Positions 12,399-25,100 of a stretch of DNA of 64,000 bases are shown here, one piece after another (within the stretch, counting starts at the first letter, position 1; the number at the start of each line of letters is the position of its first letter). A program made the translations under genes and the position numbers. Below the pieces are notes generated by a model. That model saw only the letters and a program-made list of their open reading frames with translations. It was not told the origin of the DNA and searched no databases. The DNA is taken from the NCBI GenBank assembly GCA_024699855.1, contig JAMPIQ010000001.1, positions 12,648,001 to 12,712,000 of the forward strand, given 5' to 3'. The stretch comes from Aphelenchoides besseyi. Its lineage: Eukaryota > Nematoda > Chromadorea > Rhabditida > Aphelenchoididae.

Positions 12399-13402
12399 TC
12401 CCGCTCCAAGTGCTCACCTTCGGACCTATCTGTCTAAGTCAACATTCTGTTCATAAAACGTCCGAACGATTCTCTTTTCTTATCAGCTTATTCCGCATTT
12501 TTTCGTGATCCTATAAACCAAAACTCTTTTGTGCTGATTGTCTGTAAGTTATGATTATGACTCTAAAATAAACGTTGACGTCCAAACAATCGAATCGTCG
12601 TAGTCGAAAGAACAAGCCTTCAAAGACCTTCTGAACGAAGTAATTATTTGACTGGAATTTAACAAGATCGTTTCTTTGCAACATTCAAAGTTTTCAGCGC
12701 AATAAAACTAACAGTTGAAGCAAACGAAAAGAACACGATCACGATAAGATTGAACTGTAAGACAAAACGCTATAAAATCATATTTCAAGACTCAAAAAGC
12801 GTTTAATTTGTCGATGATTAATCCTCTAGAATGTCGACATAAACGTTAATGCACTCAATTCTTAGGTACTTTCGATTGCTGTGACGCTGTTTGCCAATAG
12901 ATAAGATTGGTTTGAACTTGGTCTAACTTCTTGAGCGTGTTTACGAATCTTCTTTTGTATTGAATACCAACAATAGTGCAGATTGAATTTCAAAAGCGAT
13001 GACGAACCTTTGGGTGTGTTGAAAGTTTCGTAAATAGTTGCCAATGATTGAAATATTCGCGTTTCAAAAGCGTGGTTTGTTGATAAGACCAAGACGATTA
13101 TCGTGGTTAGTAACGAGTGCTAACCCTCTCATTTGATCGACCTCGCACGCCACGAAATGCGATGAGGCGGCGTCTGTTGGTGGAAAAACAAGCGATCTTC
13201 CAGCGCGGTGGCCTTGCGTTTCTGTTTATCGTTTGCGCCATGTGACTGAAAGCTTCTCGCTTTTACTCGCCGTTGCTGTCAATTCGTAGGCGAAGACGGA
13301 GTTCGTGTTTGGCTCAATAGCAAACATTGGATGCGTTCCTCGTTGTTCTTCTAATGAAAAGATTTCAGAAAGCCAATCTACTGACTCGAGAAGCTCACTA
13401 AA
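12399..13402. other. Intergenic, PMP3 copies 3-4
   Basis: An AATAAA near 12567 could end copy 3. No supported coding sequence. Confidence 0.5.
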
Positions 13403-14011
13403 ATGGTTGACGCTCAAAGCATCATCGGTGAGTTCTCGATTCGCTCTCAATTGTTTGAAAATTACTTTCAGAATTCCTCTTGATCATCTTCCTGCCACCA
13501 CTTGCGGTCTTCCTTCATGGTATTTGTTTGAAACTGCAAACTTTAAAATTGGGAAGCACTTTTAAATTTAAACTCAAAAACGTTTTCGATTTTGTTGGGA
13601 TTAAATGAAATTGGAAATTGAAAATCTCCATCTTTTAACGCGTTCAGTACTCATCTCTTTGTTTAGCCAATGACTGCAATGCGCACGTTCTTCTGAACAT
13701 CGTTTTGACAATTTTGGGTAAGTCTACGGCGTTTGCAGTTTCGGCATTTTCGACTCACAATTGCAATTCACAGTCGCGAATACCTTGGGTTTGTGTTCAT
13801 GATTCAAATGAACTGAAAAGAAAGAGTAGGTTGTGGTTAAATTGCTTGACTCTGAGGGGCGATGTGAATCGAAAATGTGGAACTGCAATTGACCACATTG
13901 AATTGAAGGTTGGGTTCCGGTAAGTTGAAGACATTTATGATTTTACACTGTTTTCCATCGTTTCAGGGAGCTATCCACGCCGCTTGGTATTGTTGTTGCC
14001 GTCCTCGATAG
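13403..14011 (+). CDS. PMP3/UPF0057-family small membrane protein, copy 4 (11-nt micro-exon)
   Basis: Exons 13403-13427, 13472-13519, 13667-13717, a micro-exon 13909-13919, and 13967-14011. Product is 59 residues: MVDAQSIIE, helix FLLIIFLPPLAVFLH, loop ANDCNAH, helix VLLNIVLTILG-WVP-GAIHAAW, tail YCCCRPR. Without the micro-exon the invariant W-[IV]-P between LG and GAIH would be missing and the frame lost. The 11 nt between an AAG and a GTAAGT restore exactly WVP. An AATAAA lies near 14080. Closest to copy 3, so probably a recent tandem duplicate. Confidence 0.88.
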
Positions 14012-14914
14012 ACTGCTGGTATCCTATGAAACGAATTCCAACTGCAATTACCCTTATTTTCCTCTTACGATTGTTGTTCTCGGAATAAACCAATCGATTC
14101 TCTAGTTGTTATTGAAGTTGTAATTGCGAAAAGAAGAAGAATTAGTTGTCGATCGTCTCAACGTTTTCCACTGGACATCATTCGGTGCTCATCAACGATG
14201 CATAAAACTTCGCGATGCCAACTGACCAAACATATCGATTGCAACGGTCAATTGCGAGTCGAATGCGCGGTTTTGATGTTTGACAGAGAGCCGACTAAAG
14301 TCATTTGACCGTTAGATCTCATTGTTTGCATTTCTACAGAATAAGGTTGCTGGCAAATTTCGATCAACTTCTATACGAACCTAATCGACCAGCCAACCTG
14401 TTTGATTCGATTATCATTTCAATTGCCCACCAAATCGTATAGCCATTTGTTTTGACTAATTTTCGTTCCATTGGTCACAGCACAGCTCCTTTCGAACTTT
14501 TCACCACATCGCTTTTTGCTCGTGCCGAAAACGGTTGTGGCCATTTTTCAGCCCAAACGACAGGAAAACAATTCGCCTGTGAAGCGCAGTTTTCAGCAAA
14601 GCGCTGGAGCATAAATTTCACTGAGCATTTTGCCTTTTGACCCACGTTTACATTCCTCGACTACTTCATTATCTTCAATTTGATATCCAATTATAAAATT
14701 CGATGTTGAACAGAACTTTGGTGTTGTTGACTCATCAACAAACGTTTAAAGTAAATAACCCGGGAATCTCGTTATCCCACGCGTACTCATCGCTTGTTTT
14801 GGATTGCGAGCTGATTGGATTTTTTGGTTGAATGTCATTTCAGATTTTGATAGCACAATCTGTTTGAATGAACTCAATAGTCGTAATTGAAGTTTGTTGA
14901 CATCGAACTGACGA
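14012..14914. other. Intergenic
   Basis: Contains a probable AATAAA for PMP3 copy 4 near 14080. I see no other gene. Confidence 0.5.
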
Positions 14915-16371
14915 ATGTCGAAAAATGGATCAGATCGCTTTAAATTCCGACGGGATGTCGTCACGTTCGACGATAGACAGAGTTGTGAGTGTCGTTTTAT
15001 TTCTCAAATTCGTGTGTGTTGTAAGTTTTTGCGGTTGGTGACTGGTGTATCTCTTGAGCGATTGACCCAAACTGTTTCGTTGTGGAAGCTTTCGATTTAC
15101 GTTGATTGTGTTGGGGTGCTTTTGATCAATTGCGAAATCTCTTTCTGCACCGTTGCGTGTCCATTGAGTTGTGAGTAATCAGTTAAAAGTTATGAGTCGA
15201 AATACAAACAAAATAGCCAACTCAATGGTCGCGATTTTCCCATTTTCGTGCTCAACAGTCAAATAGCACAGTCAAGTGGTCTTTTCTGCTTCTTCCCCCC
15301 GACTTCTCACGCTTCCAATCGCATCATTCGCGCCGTTCGTTTTGCAGCAAATCCGGGCAGCATTCATTCGACTTACGATCCGAATGCCACCGTAAGCTAT
15401 GAACCGGGCACCGGCGCCGATTTCATGCGACAGCTCGGGAATTGGCACGATCGTGATGCTTACGGTAACCCGCTTCCATCTACTCGCTATACACCCGCTG
15501 CTACTAATCAGGAGCGAACAGCTCAGTTTGATTCTTCGAAAAGCAGGTAAGTAGTCGGAGACAACGTGTGTCTTCGTTCGAGATCACGACCAGAATTCAA
15601 GTTATACGGATGAGCACGATGTTTAAACAGCAGTCCGTCAAAATTGTACCGTCCATTTTCTTTTTAGACTTACGGATCAGTTTTATCTAATGGCCGTGCA
15701 GTTTCAGAGAGAACATGAGTTACATTATTCCAATTGCTGTTCTTTCTGCTCTTCTCCTACTCTTTATTCTTGCCATCGTAATTCTGTTTCTTACTGGAGG
15801 TTCGTGGTCCTAGCTGTAGAGCGATTATAGTCAATACTTTTTAGTTTTTCAATTCCGCAAATCCACGCCTACGCAACCAACAGACTCGAAGCCCGACTTC
15901 ACTAGTCGACCAATGCAGGATCATCGCGTGAATCGAACTTTTGAATGCGAGTTTTTTATTCTCGATCAAGCGAATAACGCATACAACGATCCGACTTCAC
16001 CCGAATACGACCAAGCATCACTGATTATCAGGAATGCGGTAATAGTGATGAGCATCTTCAGCTGTCTAACTCACAACTTACAGTTGAACACGTTAATATC
16101 ACAATCGACAATACGAGATCTAACACCGAGTTTGGCAGTAGAACGACTTCAAAATCAGTAAGTTCGACTTCACACGAGCTCATCGTCGATTTTGCTCAGA
16201 GGTAACGACCTTCGTGTTCCATTTCGCATCACTTTGATTGTTCTCGGAAGCAGTCGACTGACGGCCGAATCGATACAAAACGTTTTGCTTAGTGAATTAT
16301 CACTTTTGGAGCTTCAGTTGAACAACACGATCGTTGATAGGTCGCGAGTTCACGTTCGTATGATCGAATAA
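14915..16371 (+). CDS. Type II single-pass membrane protein with SEA-like ectodomain
   Basis: Exons 14915-14984, 15348-15546, 15708-15799, 15845-16038, 16084-16157 and 16200-16371 join in phase to 266 residues. About 90 hydrophilic cytoplasmic residues (YDPNATVSYEPG, NWHDRDAYGNPLP) are followed by one transmembrane helix (IPIAVLSALLLLFILAIVILFL). The ectodomain starts with a Thr/Pro linker, then RTFECEFFILDQANNAYNDP and a second half with RVPFRITLIVLGSS and SRVHVRMIE. The pattern of an initial F-x-F-x-(I/V)-L strand, a Y-x-D-P-x-S-x-x-Y helix start and a closing V-x-F-x-(I/V)-x-(L/F) with Gly-Ser resembles SEA domains, but no clear GSVVV autocleavage site is visible. Function unknown. An AATAAA lies near 16420. 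Confidence 0.72.
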
Positions 16372-16632
16372 ATGATGCCAATCGCCAGAAAACCACGATC
16401 TTTCAATCTCTTGCATTTACAATAAACTGATTTCTTTTCAACTTGTTTTTCAATGAGTCAATTTGAGATCCAATATAAACGTGCATTTTCTCTTTACAGT
16501 AAATTTCTGACATTGGCATCCAACTGAAAGCGTAGAAAACCGCGCTCCAGTTGCATTGATTCATTTCGACTTGGGATGTGGATCAGTTCGCTCATTTCGA
16601 TTCCGTTGCCCAAAAATAACTCGGTGGCGTTT

Positions 16633-18348
16633 TCAATGAACGGTATCGACATCGACAAAATCAAATCCACAGTCTAAATCGGATGGTAAAATAGTGGAAG
16701 AAAACAAGACCTTTTGATTCAAACCACTTATACGTGATTGGATGAGTGCAGCACGGGAGTTGTGCAACTTCAACTCAATCTCTAATTTTCTCTTCTTCAT
16801 CTCGGCAAATACTTCAGCTTCTGAAACGACTTCGATTTGCAAAATTGGTCCTGAATCCATTTGTTCCAATTGCGCCGGATAATCGTCGAAAAGGGCGACT
16901 CGTAGACCATCTGTTTGATGATTTTCGTACAAACTGAATGTCAAATTCAAGTAAATGTAAGCTTTTCCGTCTAGAATTTTGACTGCAGGAGGATCGTTTG
17001 TGAATACCTGAACGAGTTTCATCAGTTATGTTTTGGTCGTTTCTATTACTTCCGCGTAAAGAGATGTTGGACCTAATACTTCCCTTAATCTCGGAACTAT
17101 CTTTCCTAAACAAAGCAATTCGCAGTCGGTTGTTAGAAATGGCGATGTGATGTTCGTTATGAGTTCTCCAGAATAATGAGATGTTGAAGCAACTTCCTGG
17201 ATCGTAACTTCGTCCAAGAAGACTTCCATTATATTACTCGGCTCCTGTTCACCGTCATCTAAACATTTGCAAGTTTTTAAGTCTGAAACAATAGTTTGCT
17301 GACCATGTAAAACAAGGAAATCCTGTGGCAATTTTGATAGTGTCTCAGTGACATGACCGTTTGCGTAAAATCGATTTTTCATTTGCAAATCGATGTGATT
17401 CTCGTTGGTTGAAATTCCATGCAAACTTTGCGTCAGACGAAGTCGTGGAGTTAAATTCAAATCAAAAGATTTGGGGAACTTTTCGAACTGAGCTTTAAGC
17501 CACGGCAACAAACGCTCGGATACAATTCGACAATAACCCTAAGAGTTAACGAGGTATAATAGCGAACATACTACGCGTTTACCTGCTCCACTCTGGCCTG
17601 CATTATTCGACCGATCACATGTCGAAACCATTGGAGAATCTCAGCAGCTAATGAACCAGTTAGTCGCAAATCAAATTCCGAAAACCGAGCAATACATTGA
17701 GTAGCAACAAATTTGCCCGATGGTTCAATGTTAACAGCAATACTTGACGAGAAGCCAGTGATGGTTCCTGTTGTTGTACCATGTAGTGGAATACCAAGTA
17801 ATGACAATACATTTGAACGTATAGTCCAATCGGCGTATATCTTAAGAACATGAAAATTGTTTCTAGAAGTTTGTTATACTTTTGCATCGCCTCCAAATGT
17901 CGAAATGTAAAACAACGATTTGCTGGGACGATATTTGATTAACGGCGGCGAGAACTCGACTATGGACAAATTCCCTACACAAAATTTCAATTAAGTTCGA
18001 TACAAAAGCATTACCAAGCTGAAGCTCTCCTGAAGCAAGGCCGCGTTCTTGAATTTGCGTTTAGTGTTATGAAGAGTAAGGATATTACCGAAATGATGAA
18101 GATAACTTTCCAATTGCATTTCTTTCAATGTGTCAAACATCCAATGTCTCGTATATTCTGCCAGATCGCTTAGACCACCTTCGTTCAGTCCTTAAAAGTC
18201 CATATAGAAGAATAGAAGAAGCTAATCGGGTGTTTTCTTTCAGATGATAAGCCTTAAACCCACTTAAAACAAATGAACAAACTCCATTAAGAAAGATAAT
18301 AAACAGGGAAATTTGAACAGAACGTAGAAACGACCGTTCAACACGCAT
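16633..18348 (-). CDS. BPI/LBP/CETP-family lipid-binding protein
   Basis: Seven exons on the minus strand: 18348-18264, 18190-18089, 18047-18015, 17974-17880, 17840-17583, 17538-17050, 17007-16633; 478 residues, the usual size of the two-barrel BPI fold. Signal peptide SVQISLFIIFLNGVCS. Start of mature protein FVLRLNEGGLSDLAEY aligns with the V-V-R-I-T-x-x-G-L-x-Y start of BPI. Further matches are LQLGNLSIVEFSPPLI, FYISTFGGDAKIYADW, and the SGK...C block GKFVATQCIARFSEFDLRL before WFRHVIGRIM. The second barrel includes LDGKAYIYLNL. Two cysteines bracket the position of the conserved disulfide. Known relatives bind lipopolysaccharide or other lipids and act in immunity or lipid transfer. The ligand here is unknown. 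Confidence 0.85.
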
Positions 18349-18883
18349 TGAAGAGCTGAATTCGACTTTGATGTTTTCTGATTGCTGCAACGAAATACAA
18401 TCATATAGCAATCACTTAACATACCAAACATCCAGACAACACAACGAAGTATTCAACTTATTGTGCCAAGTTAATGTCTGCTACGTGCACACATTGAACG
18501 TTGAAGATCGTCATAGAACGTATGTTCAAGTAACCACGTTTAGCTTCAATCGAAATAGTTGATTCAAGGAGGTTCGTATTGAACACAATTTTCGGGATGT
18601 TCTTTTAGGTTATGTGTTGAGCCGAAACATGAAACAATTGAAAAGAACCGAAATAACCGTCGCGAACAAACAACTCTGTTGCGACAATCGGAACTTTTGA
18701 GGATTCTAAGACGGTTAATTAAATACGCTCGTTATTCCTTTAACCCTCATGATGCGTATGAATGCAAAGAGCTCTAGAGGTCAAAAATCTTCTCGTTTTG
18801 TTTGACTTTCACCCTCGAACAAATCAAAATTGCTGGTTGTTTCAGAAACCACTTTATACGCAGAAACAGACATTCACTGATGA

Positions 18884-20288
18884 TTATGGCACAAATGGAG
18901 ATCTAATGCTCGTACTGAGCTTTTGCATTCGAATGCCAAGCAACGATTCACGACGATTGAAGTTTGGATTCAACTGTGCATCCAACTGTTGGAAATGTAC
19001 GTCCATTGGGTTGACTGTTGTTTGTTTAAGCCACTCCGGTTCCTGATCCAAGGTTTTCAGAAGGACAAGCAAATTGCACGGTGAAGACAAAACGTAAAGA
19101 CAAATCAACTGAATTCAACGATCTTTGTCGTAAACACGACGAAAACAAACCCAATGGTTAATTTCCAACGCAAAAATGTGACCGGACGGTTGCAAGGCTG
19201 CGGATCGATTTCGGTTCAAAAGAATCAGTGCAAAGAGAGTTAAGAAGAAGAACGAGTGGATTACAGACAACGGTGTGACAACCTGAAATCTTCTTGTCAA
19301 CAATCGAGTCTTCTTGATTGTTGTATTCTTGTTGTCGTAAACTCACTCTGATGGATAAGTGATTTTCACGCAAGCGAGCAGCTCTTTCAAGTGAGTAGTT
19401 TTCGGTTCGTCGAAAACGTCTGCAAAGTTGCCACTTTCAACGAAACTTCATTTCCACGATTTCACCTCTTCAATTGTGCTCGATTAACAAGCCAAATCAC
19501 AAAATCTCCGGTTGTGACACACAAATCGACGAGAGTCATTGCAAACATGAAATCGCCCAAAATGTGTGTGGTTTTGGCCGATGTCGAAGTGCAGTAGGAA
19601 CGTTGAAGGGTGAGGTCTTCGCTGCGATAGACAAAGTACGTCACTAGAGCAGCGATACAAAACTGCAAAACAATTTAAATTGATTCAAATTGACATAACG
19701 ATACGGTAAGAGTAAGGAGTATAATTCCGGGCTTTTGACCGAATCCACAGTACATTTTGTAGCAAAATGTTGCCAAAGTTCTTTCAATAAATAACATCAG
19801 ATGACAACAACTAAAATTAAGCTGGTACATCGATGATGACATCCAATTTCTACCTAAAACCAAACACACTCCAATAGATGGGTATTTTGAATGCTAAACA
19901 AGATCGAGTTGACCATTGAAAATCACATGGAGCAACTGATGTTAATGTGTGAATCTAAAAAAGGTTTAGACAGAAGATTGTGAACTTACGATTGAGTATG
20001 TTTTGAAAACCAAAATACCAATTACGTGAAGAAACACAAAGAAGAGTCCCGCCATAAAAACGAGCTAAACAGATCAAATAAAACGACGATAAGGTACTCT
20101 TTTACTTTCAAATTGGGATGAGCCATTGAGTTCAATCTACGTAAAGACGCCGAATGTTGGGTTACAAAAGCCAACGGAATAAACGTTGCTATGGATGTGA
20201 TTATTTGAAGAACAATAGCGACGTTGATGTAGAGATCTTTGCTTACGATTTGCGCGTGACTGCAATTATTCGGATCGGGCAGAACCAT
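18884..20288 (-). CDS. Seven-transmembrane chemoreceptor, Sra/Srab-like serpentine receptor
   Basis: Eight exons on the minus strand (20288-20106, 20064-19990, 19954-19854, 19810-19705, 19662-19466, a short one around 19418-19346, one ending near 19158, and one from about 19102 to 18884) give about 363 residues. Helices include INVAIVLQIITSIATFIPL, LVFMAGLFFVFLHVIGILV, KPGIILLTLT, FCIAALVTYFVY, PLSVIHSFFFLTLFALILL and LICLYVLSSPCNLLVLL. Two motifs recall nematode Sra-superfamily receptors: FIERTLATFCYKMY after helix 3 (the ER..AT...Y signature) and NYSLERAARLRENHLSI before helix 6 (the LS.R.Q..EN signature). These are olfactory/chemosensory G-protein-coupled receptors in nematodes. Ligand not predictable. 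A 5'-UTR exon probably lies upstream (see next entry). Confidence 0.78.
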
Positions 20289-20412
20289 AGTCAGAAACTA
20301 TCAGGACTGTAATAACAAATGTTAAGATGTTAGTTGAAATAAACGCCCAGAAATTATACTTACGCGCCGCGCCGTAGGCTATCGCCTACTCGGCAAACAA
20401 TTTTCGAAAATT
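20289..20412 (-). other. Probable 5'-UTR intron and GC-rich hairpin leader exon of the chemoreceptor gene
   Basis: On the minus strand a GTAAGT at about 20361-20356 is followed by an ATTACAG ending near 20307, 19 nt before the start codon. This fits a short 5'-UTR intron. The exon just upstream is GC-rich and contains an inverted repeat (gtaggc at 20374-20379 against gcctac at 20384-20389, with outer gcc/ggc pairs) followed by a 14-nt palindrome AATTTTCGAAAATT at 20399-20412. This is unusually GC-rich for the window. Confidence 0.45.
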
Positions 20413-22109
20413 ATTGATAGTCCAAAAAACGATGAAATATACTTTGGTTTCTGTTGTCTGAATGAGTCCAAAAAACTGCTTGAATGTCTGGTAACTTCTT
20501 TCGGATCTATTACACGGATTCGAAATTTACAATACGAGTTCGAAGCTTCAGCTTAAATGCGAGAATTAAACTGAACGTTTCGTTCCAGATGATGTAAAAC
20601 ATAATTTCGACTTTGAATCAACATTTAGTTTCCTTATGGAGTGCACACGGAAATTGTCAGAATCCAGCTGTTGACTCTTAATCTTAGTCAAAGGTTATTC
20701 ATTGAAAATCCGAAAAATGCCGTGTCTGCTCAATGTCGACTGAATGAGTAAATAGTCTGTTTTTCATTTGCTTAATTGCCAAGTAATCGCAAAACATCAG
20801 ACGTCTAATTGGACTTTCGAGATTGAGACGAATGTTGAGCACTTTCCTTGACATAGTCACGTCTCAGATAAACAAATTGAACTTGTAGCCCAAGAAAACG
20901 AACACAAACGATCCTTTCAACTTATGATGTTAGTGTGTAAATGCTTCTCGTAATAACTTGCACTTTCAATACTTAATTTGTTTCTGCGGTTATGTCAAAT
21001 GTAAAGACCCTAAGAAGAAGAAGAAGAACAGAACATTACTCAAACTCTAAGATCTAAACTATTGCCACATATCAATCAGGACCAGCTTTTGGCGACATAA
21101 AAACCGCTTCGGATTAACACAAAAGAGTGAAGAAGATGTATAGTGTAGTTGAGGTTCGTTTAATCCGCTTCGACTGTGCGTTTGTTTGGACGTCTGATTT
21201 GGCCAAGAAACTGAAACATTTTATTTACGTCAATCACCCTCCAAAGACAAACACATCAATACGTTTAACGCATTGGTCTGGTAACAATCTATTCAAAATA
21301 GTTTGTATATTGCACTTTTAAACTGACGATTCTTTACTTACACTTTTGATCGTTTTTACCGTAAGATTGGTTCGAATTCTGTGTTTTTTTCGAAGCTTCC
21401 GCAAACTTTTACGATCGCAGTCATTGAATCGTGAAAATTCGGCCACAACCACGCCCTATTTCTATTTGCAATTAATAGGAGATCCGGAATCAAGCAAAAG
21501 GTGCGACCTTTTCGAATCGTTGAGTTCCGTTTCCTTGAATTTTAATCCATTTCACGAGCTCATATTGAAGTATTCGGGGCGGAATAGGTCATGAAGAGAT
21601 GCATATGTTTCGAGGTATTGGCTGAAATTTAAGTCGCACACTTTTTGAATTAAGCGATCGAAACTCGGCGGTTAAGAATGTCGAAGGAATCAAGAGAACG
21701 AGTTCCGGTTTCTCTCTTTGATAAGCGAAATAATACGAGAAGCACTTAGGCTTTTTTGTATATTCGATAATTTCAATTGTTCTTGGACAATTAGCTGAAC
21801 GCCCTTTACGTTCCTGTGAAATGTCATCACTTCGTTTGTTTGTGCTGATAAAAGTTTGCGAAAACAAAATAAAAAGATCCCATGAATTGGTAGTCAACTT
21901 GAGGGCTCCTGAACGTTTCCAAATGTCGCTGATGAAACGATTGGATTTAAGCGTGTTTGTAAAACTGAGTCAGGAGTTGGGACCACCAAAAGCACAAACA
22001 TCAAAAATCTTTTGACTTACGTGCAACATTCTGTCGTTTGTTTGTTCTTATCAACAGCAACGCTCAAAATCTTCATTGCGTGTGCGTGGGTTATGTTACA
22101 AGTTTAGGA
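20413..22109. other. Intergenic
   Basis: About 1.7 kb between a minus-strand gene start and a plus-strand gene start, so likely two promoters. A short GAA-type repeat lies near 21013. No coding sequence is supported. Confidence 0.5.
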
Positions 22110-25100
22110 ATGACAACGCCTAGTGGAAAGACATTCAAACTGCTTCCCGAATTCGTGGAGGAAGGTCGGGTGTTTACGGTGGTGGACAGAAATGTTCGTT
22201 TAGTGTCGATTTCGTTCAAATGTTCGAATTTCAGCAGAAGATCGGCGCAGAAACTCAAAATGTTCGCATGCGAATCGACGAAAGTGGTCTTCTTTTGTAT
22301 TGGGACTATGCGGTAACATTCACGTCTAACTCGACTTTCAATTTTGTTTGCAGAGAAATCGGAAGTTTGTTTTTGTCGATTGCATAGTTGACGTACGAAT
22401 TGGACGTAATGATCCTGAGGAAATGACTTTGGTTTGTAACCGCGACTACGTGTCAGCCGCATTCTTCGTGTTTAAAAGCGATGAAGTAAGTGAAATCAAA
22501 ACGATCGAACATCCTTTTTCTTCAGAAGACTGTGGCCAAATGGGCGGACTACTTGTTCAAATGGGCCTATTGGCATAAGAAACAGTACAGATGTGTTCTA
22601 CGGGATCTTCAACGTCTGTTTGCACCTCAATTGTTGGAATCAAGCTCAAAGTTTCGAACTGAAAAGTAAACAATGACATCGAGCTCATTTATCGGCTGTA
22701 AATTTCAGTGCCTACGAGCACTTGAGTTGTGAATACAAGAAGGCAATCGCAATGTTCGCTATCGGCAGTTCGTTGGTATGCCAGTGAGAATGTTAACAAT
22801 ACGTAAACTGCCGTTCAGAAATCCGTCTCAACAATCGATGAAATGATTGACGTGTATCTGGAAAAAGTGAAAAGACCGGAAATCGAAAAGATTTTCAATG
22901 ATCTGTAAGTGTCAAATAAACTAACTGTTTCTTCATCACATGTATTGCAGCGCCAAAGGAAATGACACGATTACTGCCGAGGATTTTTGTGAATTTCTTA
23001 ATTTCACCCAACGAGATGATCGACTCAATGACGAAATCTATCCGTTAAAGAAAGTAAAAGCCGTACTCCAATTGATCGAACAAATAGAACCCGAAGCAAC
23101 AGCACTCTCCTATCGCGGCTTTCTAAAGTTTCTGTTGGGCGAACTAACCACAGACCTCGATTCAACGATGCAACGACTGAAAATTGCCGACATGATTTTT
23201 CCGCTCCCTCACTATTACATCAACAGTTCACATAACACGTATCTTAATGGTGCGAGTTCAATATCGAATCTTGTTTCATTATCGATTAAGGCAATCAAAT
23301 ACACGCAGCAAAAGCATTAACTACCAATCGACACAAAGTTTGCGAAACCAACGTCGAAATGTACCGTCAGATTTTGTTATCCGGTTGCCGTTGTGTGGAG
23401 CTCGATTGTTGTAAGTTGAAGTTATTGACTTTAGTCATACAATCTTAACTCATAGGGGATGGACCAACGGGACCGGTGATTACTCACGGTCCGATTTCAT
23501 TGCAAAAAATAAATACAGTGCATTTGAGAGTAAGTTAAACGATCCGTAAGTCAGAATCGACGTTTCAGGATGCATGTGAAGCAATAATGGAGTGTGCATT
23601 CAAGAGCTCTGAATACCCCGTTATTCTATCGCTGGAAAATCATTGCAGTCCACCACAACAACAACAAATGGCACAAACTTTTAGCGAAGTTTTCGGTAAA
23701 CATCTTCTTTCCGAACCGTTGGAAGGCTTTCCGGTCAGTTTTGGATCAATAAGTCTTCTGAATTGAGTTTAGTTGGACGAAGAGGTCTTGGCACCTCCAC
23801 CACATTCACTGAAAAAGAAAATCATGTTGAAAGGCTCAAAAAACAAATCGGTGGCAAACACGAGCAAATTTGGATCCTCATTGAGACGCCATTTTGGTAA
23901 ATTCATTGAGGAAATGGATCGTCTGTCAGGTCCCGGTACGCAGACTCATTCTGAGGAATATGTCAACAAACGGGAAACTCGAACAGACGAAGAAATAAAC
24001 AGCAACGTAAAAAGGTTACATTTATATGCATTTCAAAAGTTCTCTAGATTCCTCGCGACTTGTTTCTGAAAGACGAAGCGGTTTCGGCTCTGGACGCTCA
24101 GGCAGAATTGGCGTCACTGATCAATTACTTCCAAACAAGTTCAACTTTGAATTATGGTAATCGAATACTTTCTATTCTTAAATTCACGACTTCATAGACG
24201 ACCAACCGTATATAATGCATTCTGGAAGCGAAGGAAAGATCGATCGTATTATAACGAAGAGAAGTACCGATATCATATGTCTGACTTCGCGCCGTTTCAT
24301 TCGATGTTATCCAGATCTTAAGTGAGCAAATATACACAGGAATAAGGACACAGTTTTTTTAGGCGTGTGGATTCTTCAAACTTCATCCCGACATGGTTTT
24401 GGTCCTCTGGAATACAAATGTGTGCTCTTAATTTTCAAACTGCCGGTTTGAGTATGCAAATGAATGAGACCTTGTTCGAAGAGAACGGACAAACGGGATA
24501 CGTTTTGAAAGCTCCAATCTTACGACAAAAAACATACAAAATGAGTGTGCACGACAATCAGATTCTGGTCGCTCATCGATTAGAAATTTCAATTAAATCC
24601 GTTCAACTACTCAATCTACTTGCATCCGATCGCAGAGAATCGTCACGAGCAATTGTTCACGTGGATCTTTATGGTGAATGAAAACAAACTTCAATTACAC
24701 TGCATGTTTAGATTTGCCCAACGATACGGTAATCGATGAATATTTCACAATGCAGGAATCGGGAGATAACTTTAACGCACTGTTTCCGAGCAACAACTTT
24801 ATTTTTGAGAAGGTTAGCTAGGATAAAATAACAAGTAAACGATCATTCACCAGGTAATCAAACCGGAAGGTGCTATGTTGCATATTCGTGTTCTGAGCGA
24901 AACCGGCGAAGAAATAGGGCAACGATTTTTGCCGGTTCACAAAATGCAATCAGGTAGACGAATGTTCGTTCGATGGTCTAATGAAAGCATTCAGGATATC
25001 GACATATCATCCTGCGCAATCGAGCGAATCGTTCTGAAGGTAAAATGACTTTTCATTTGGAGCTTAACAATTGTTTTATAGGACCAGCGAGTGTTTTTGT

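Noticed and set aside
20330..20412. Spliced-leader RNA gene (GC-rich leader, GTAAGT, then an AATTTCTGG Sm-like string)
   Set aside because: The Sm-like string is only a few bases from the donor, with no room for the second stem-loop of an SL RNA. A 5'-UTR exon and intron explain it better.
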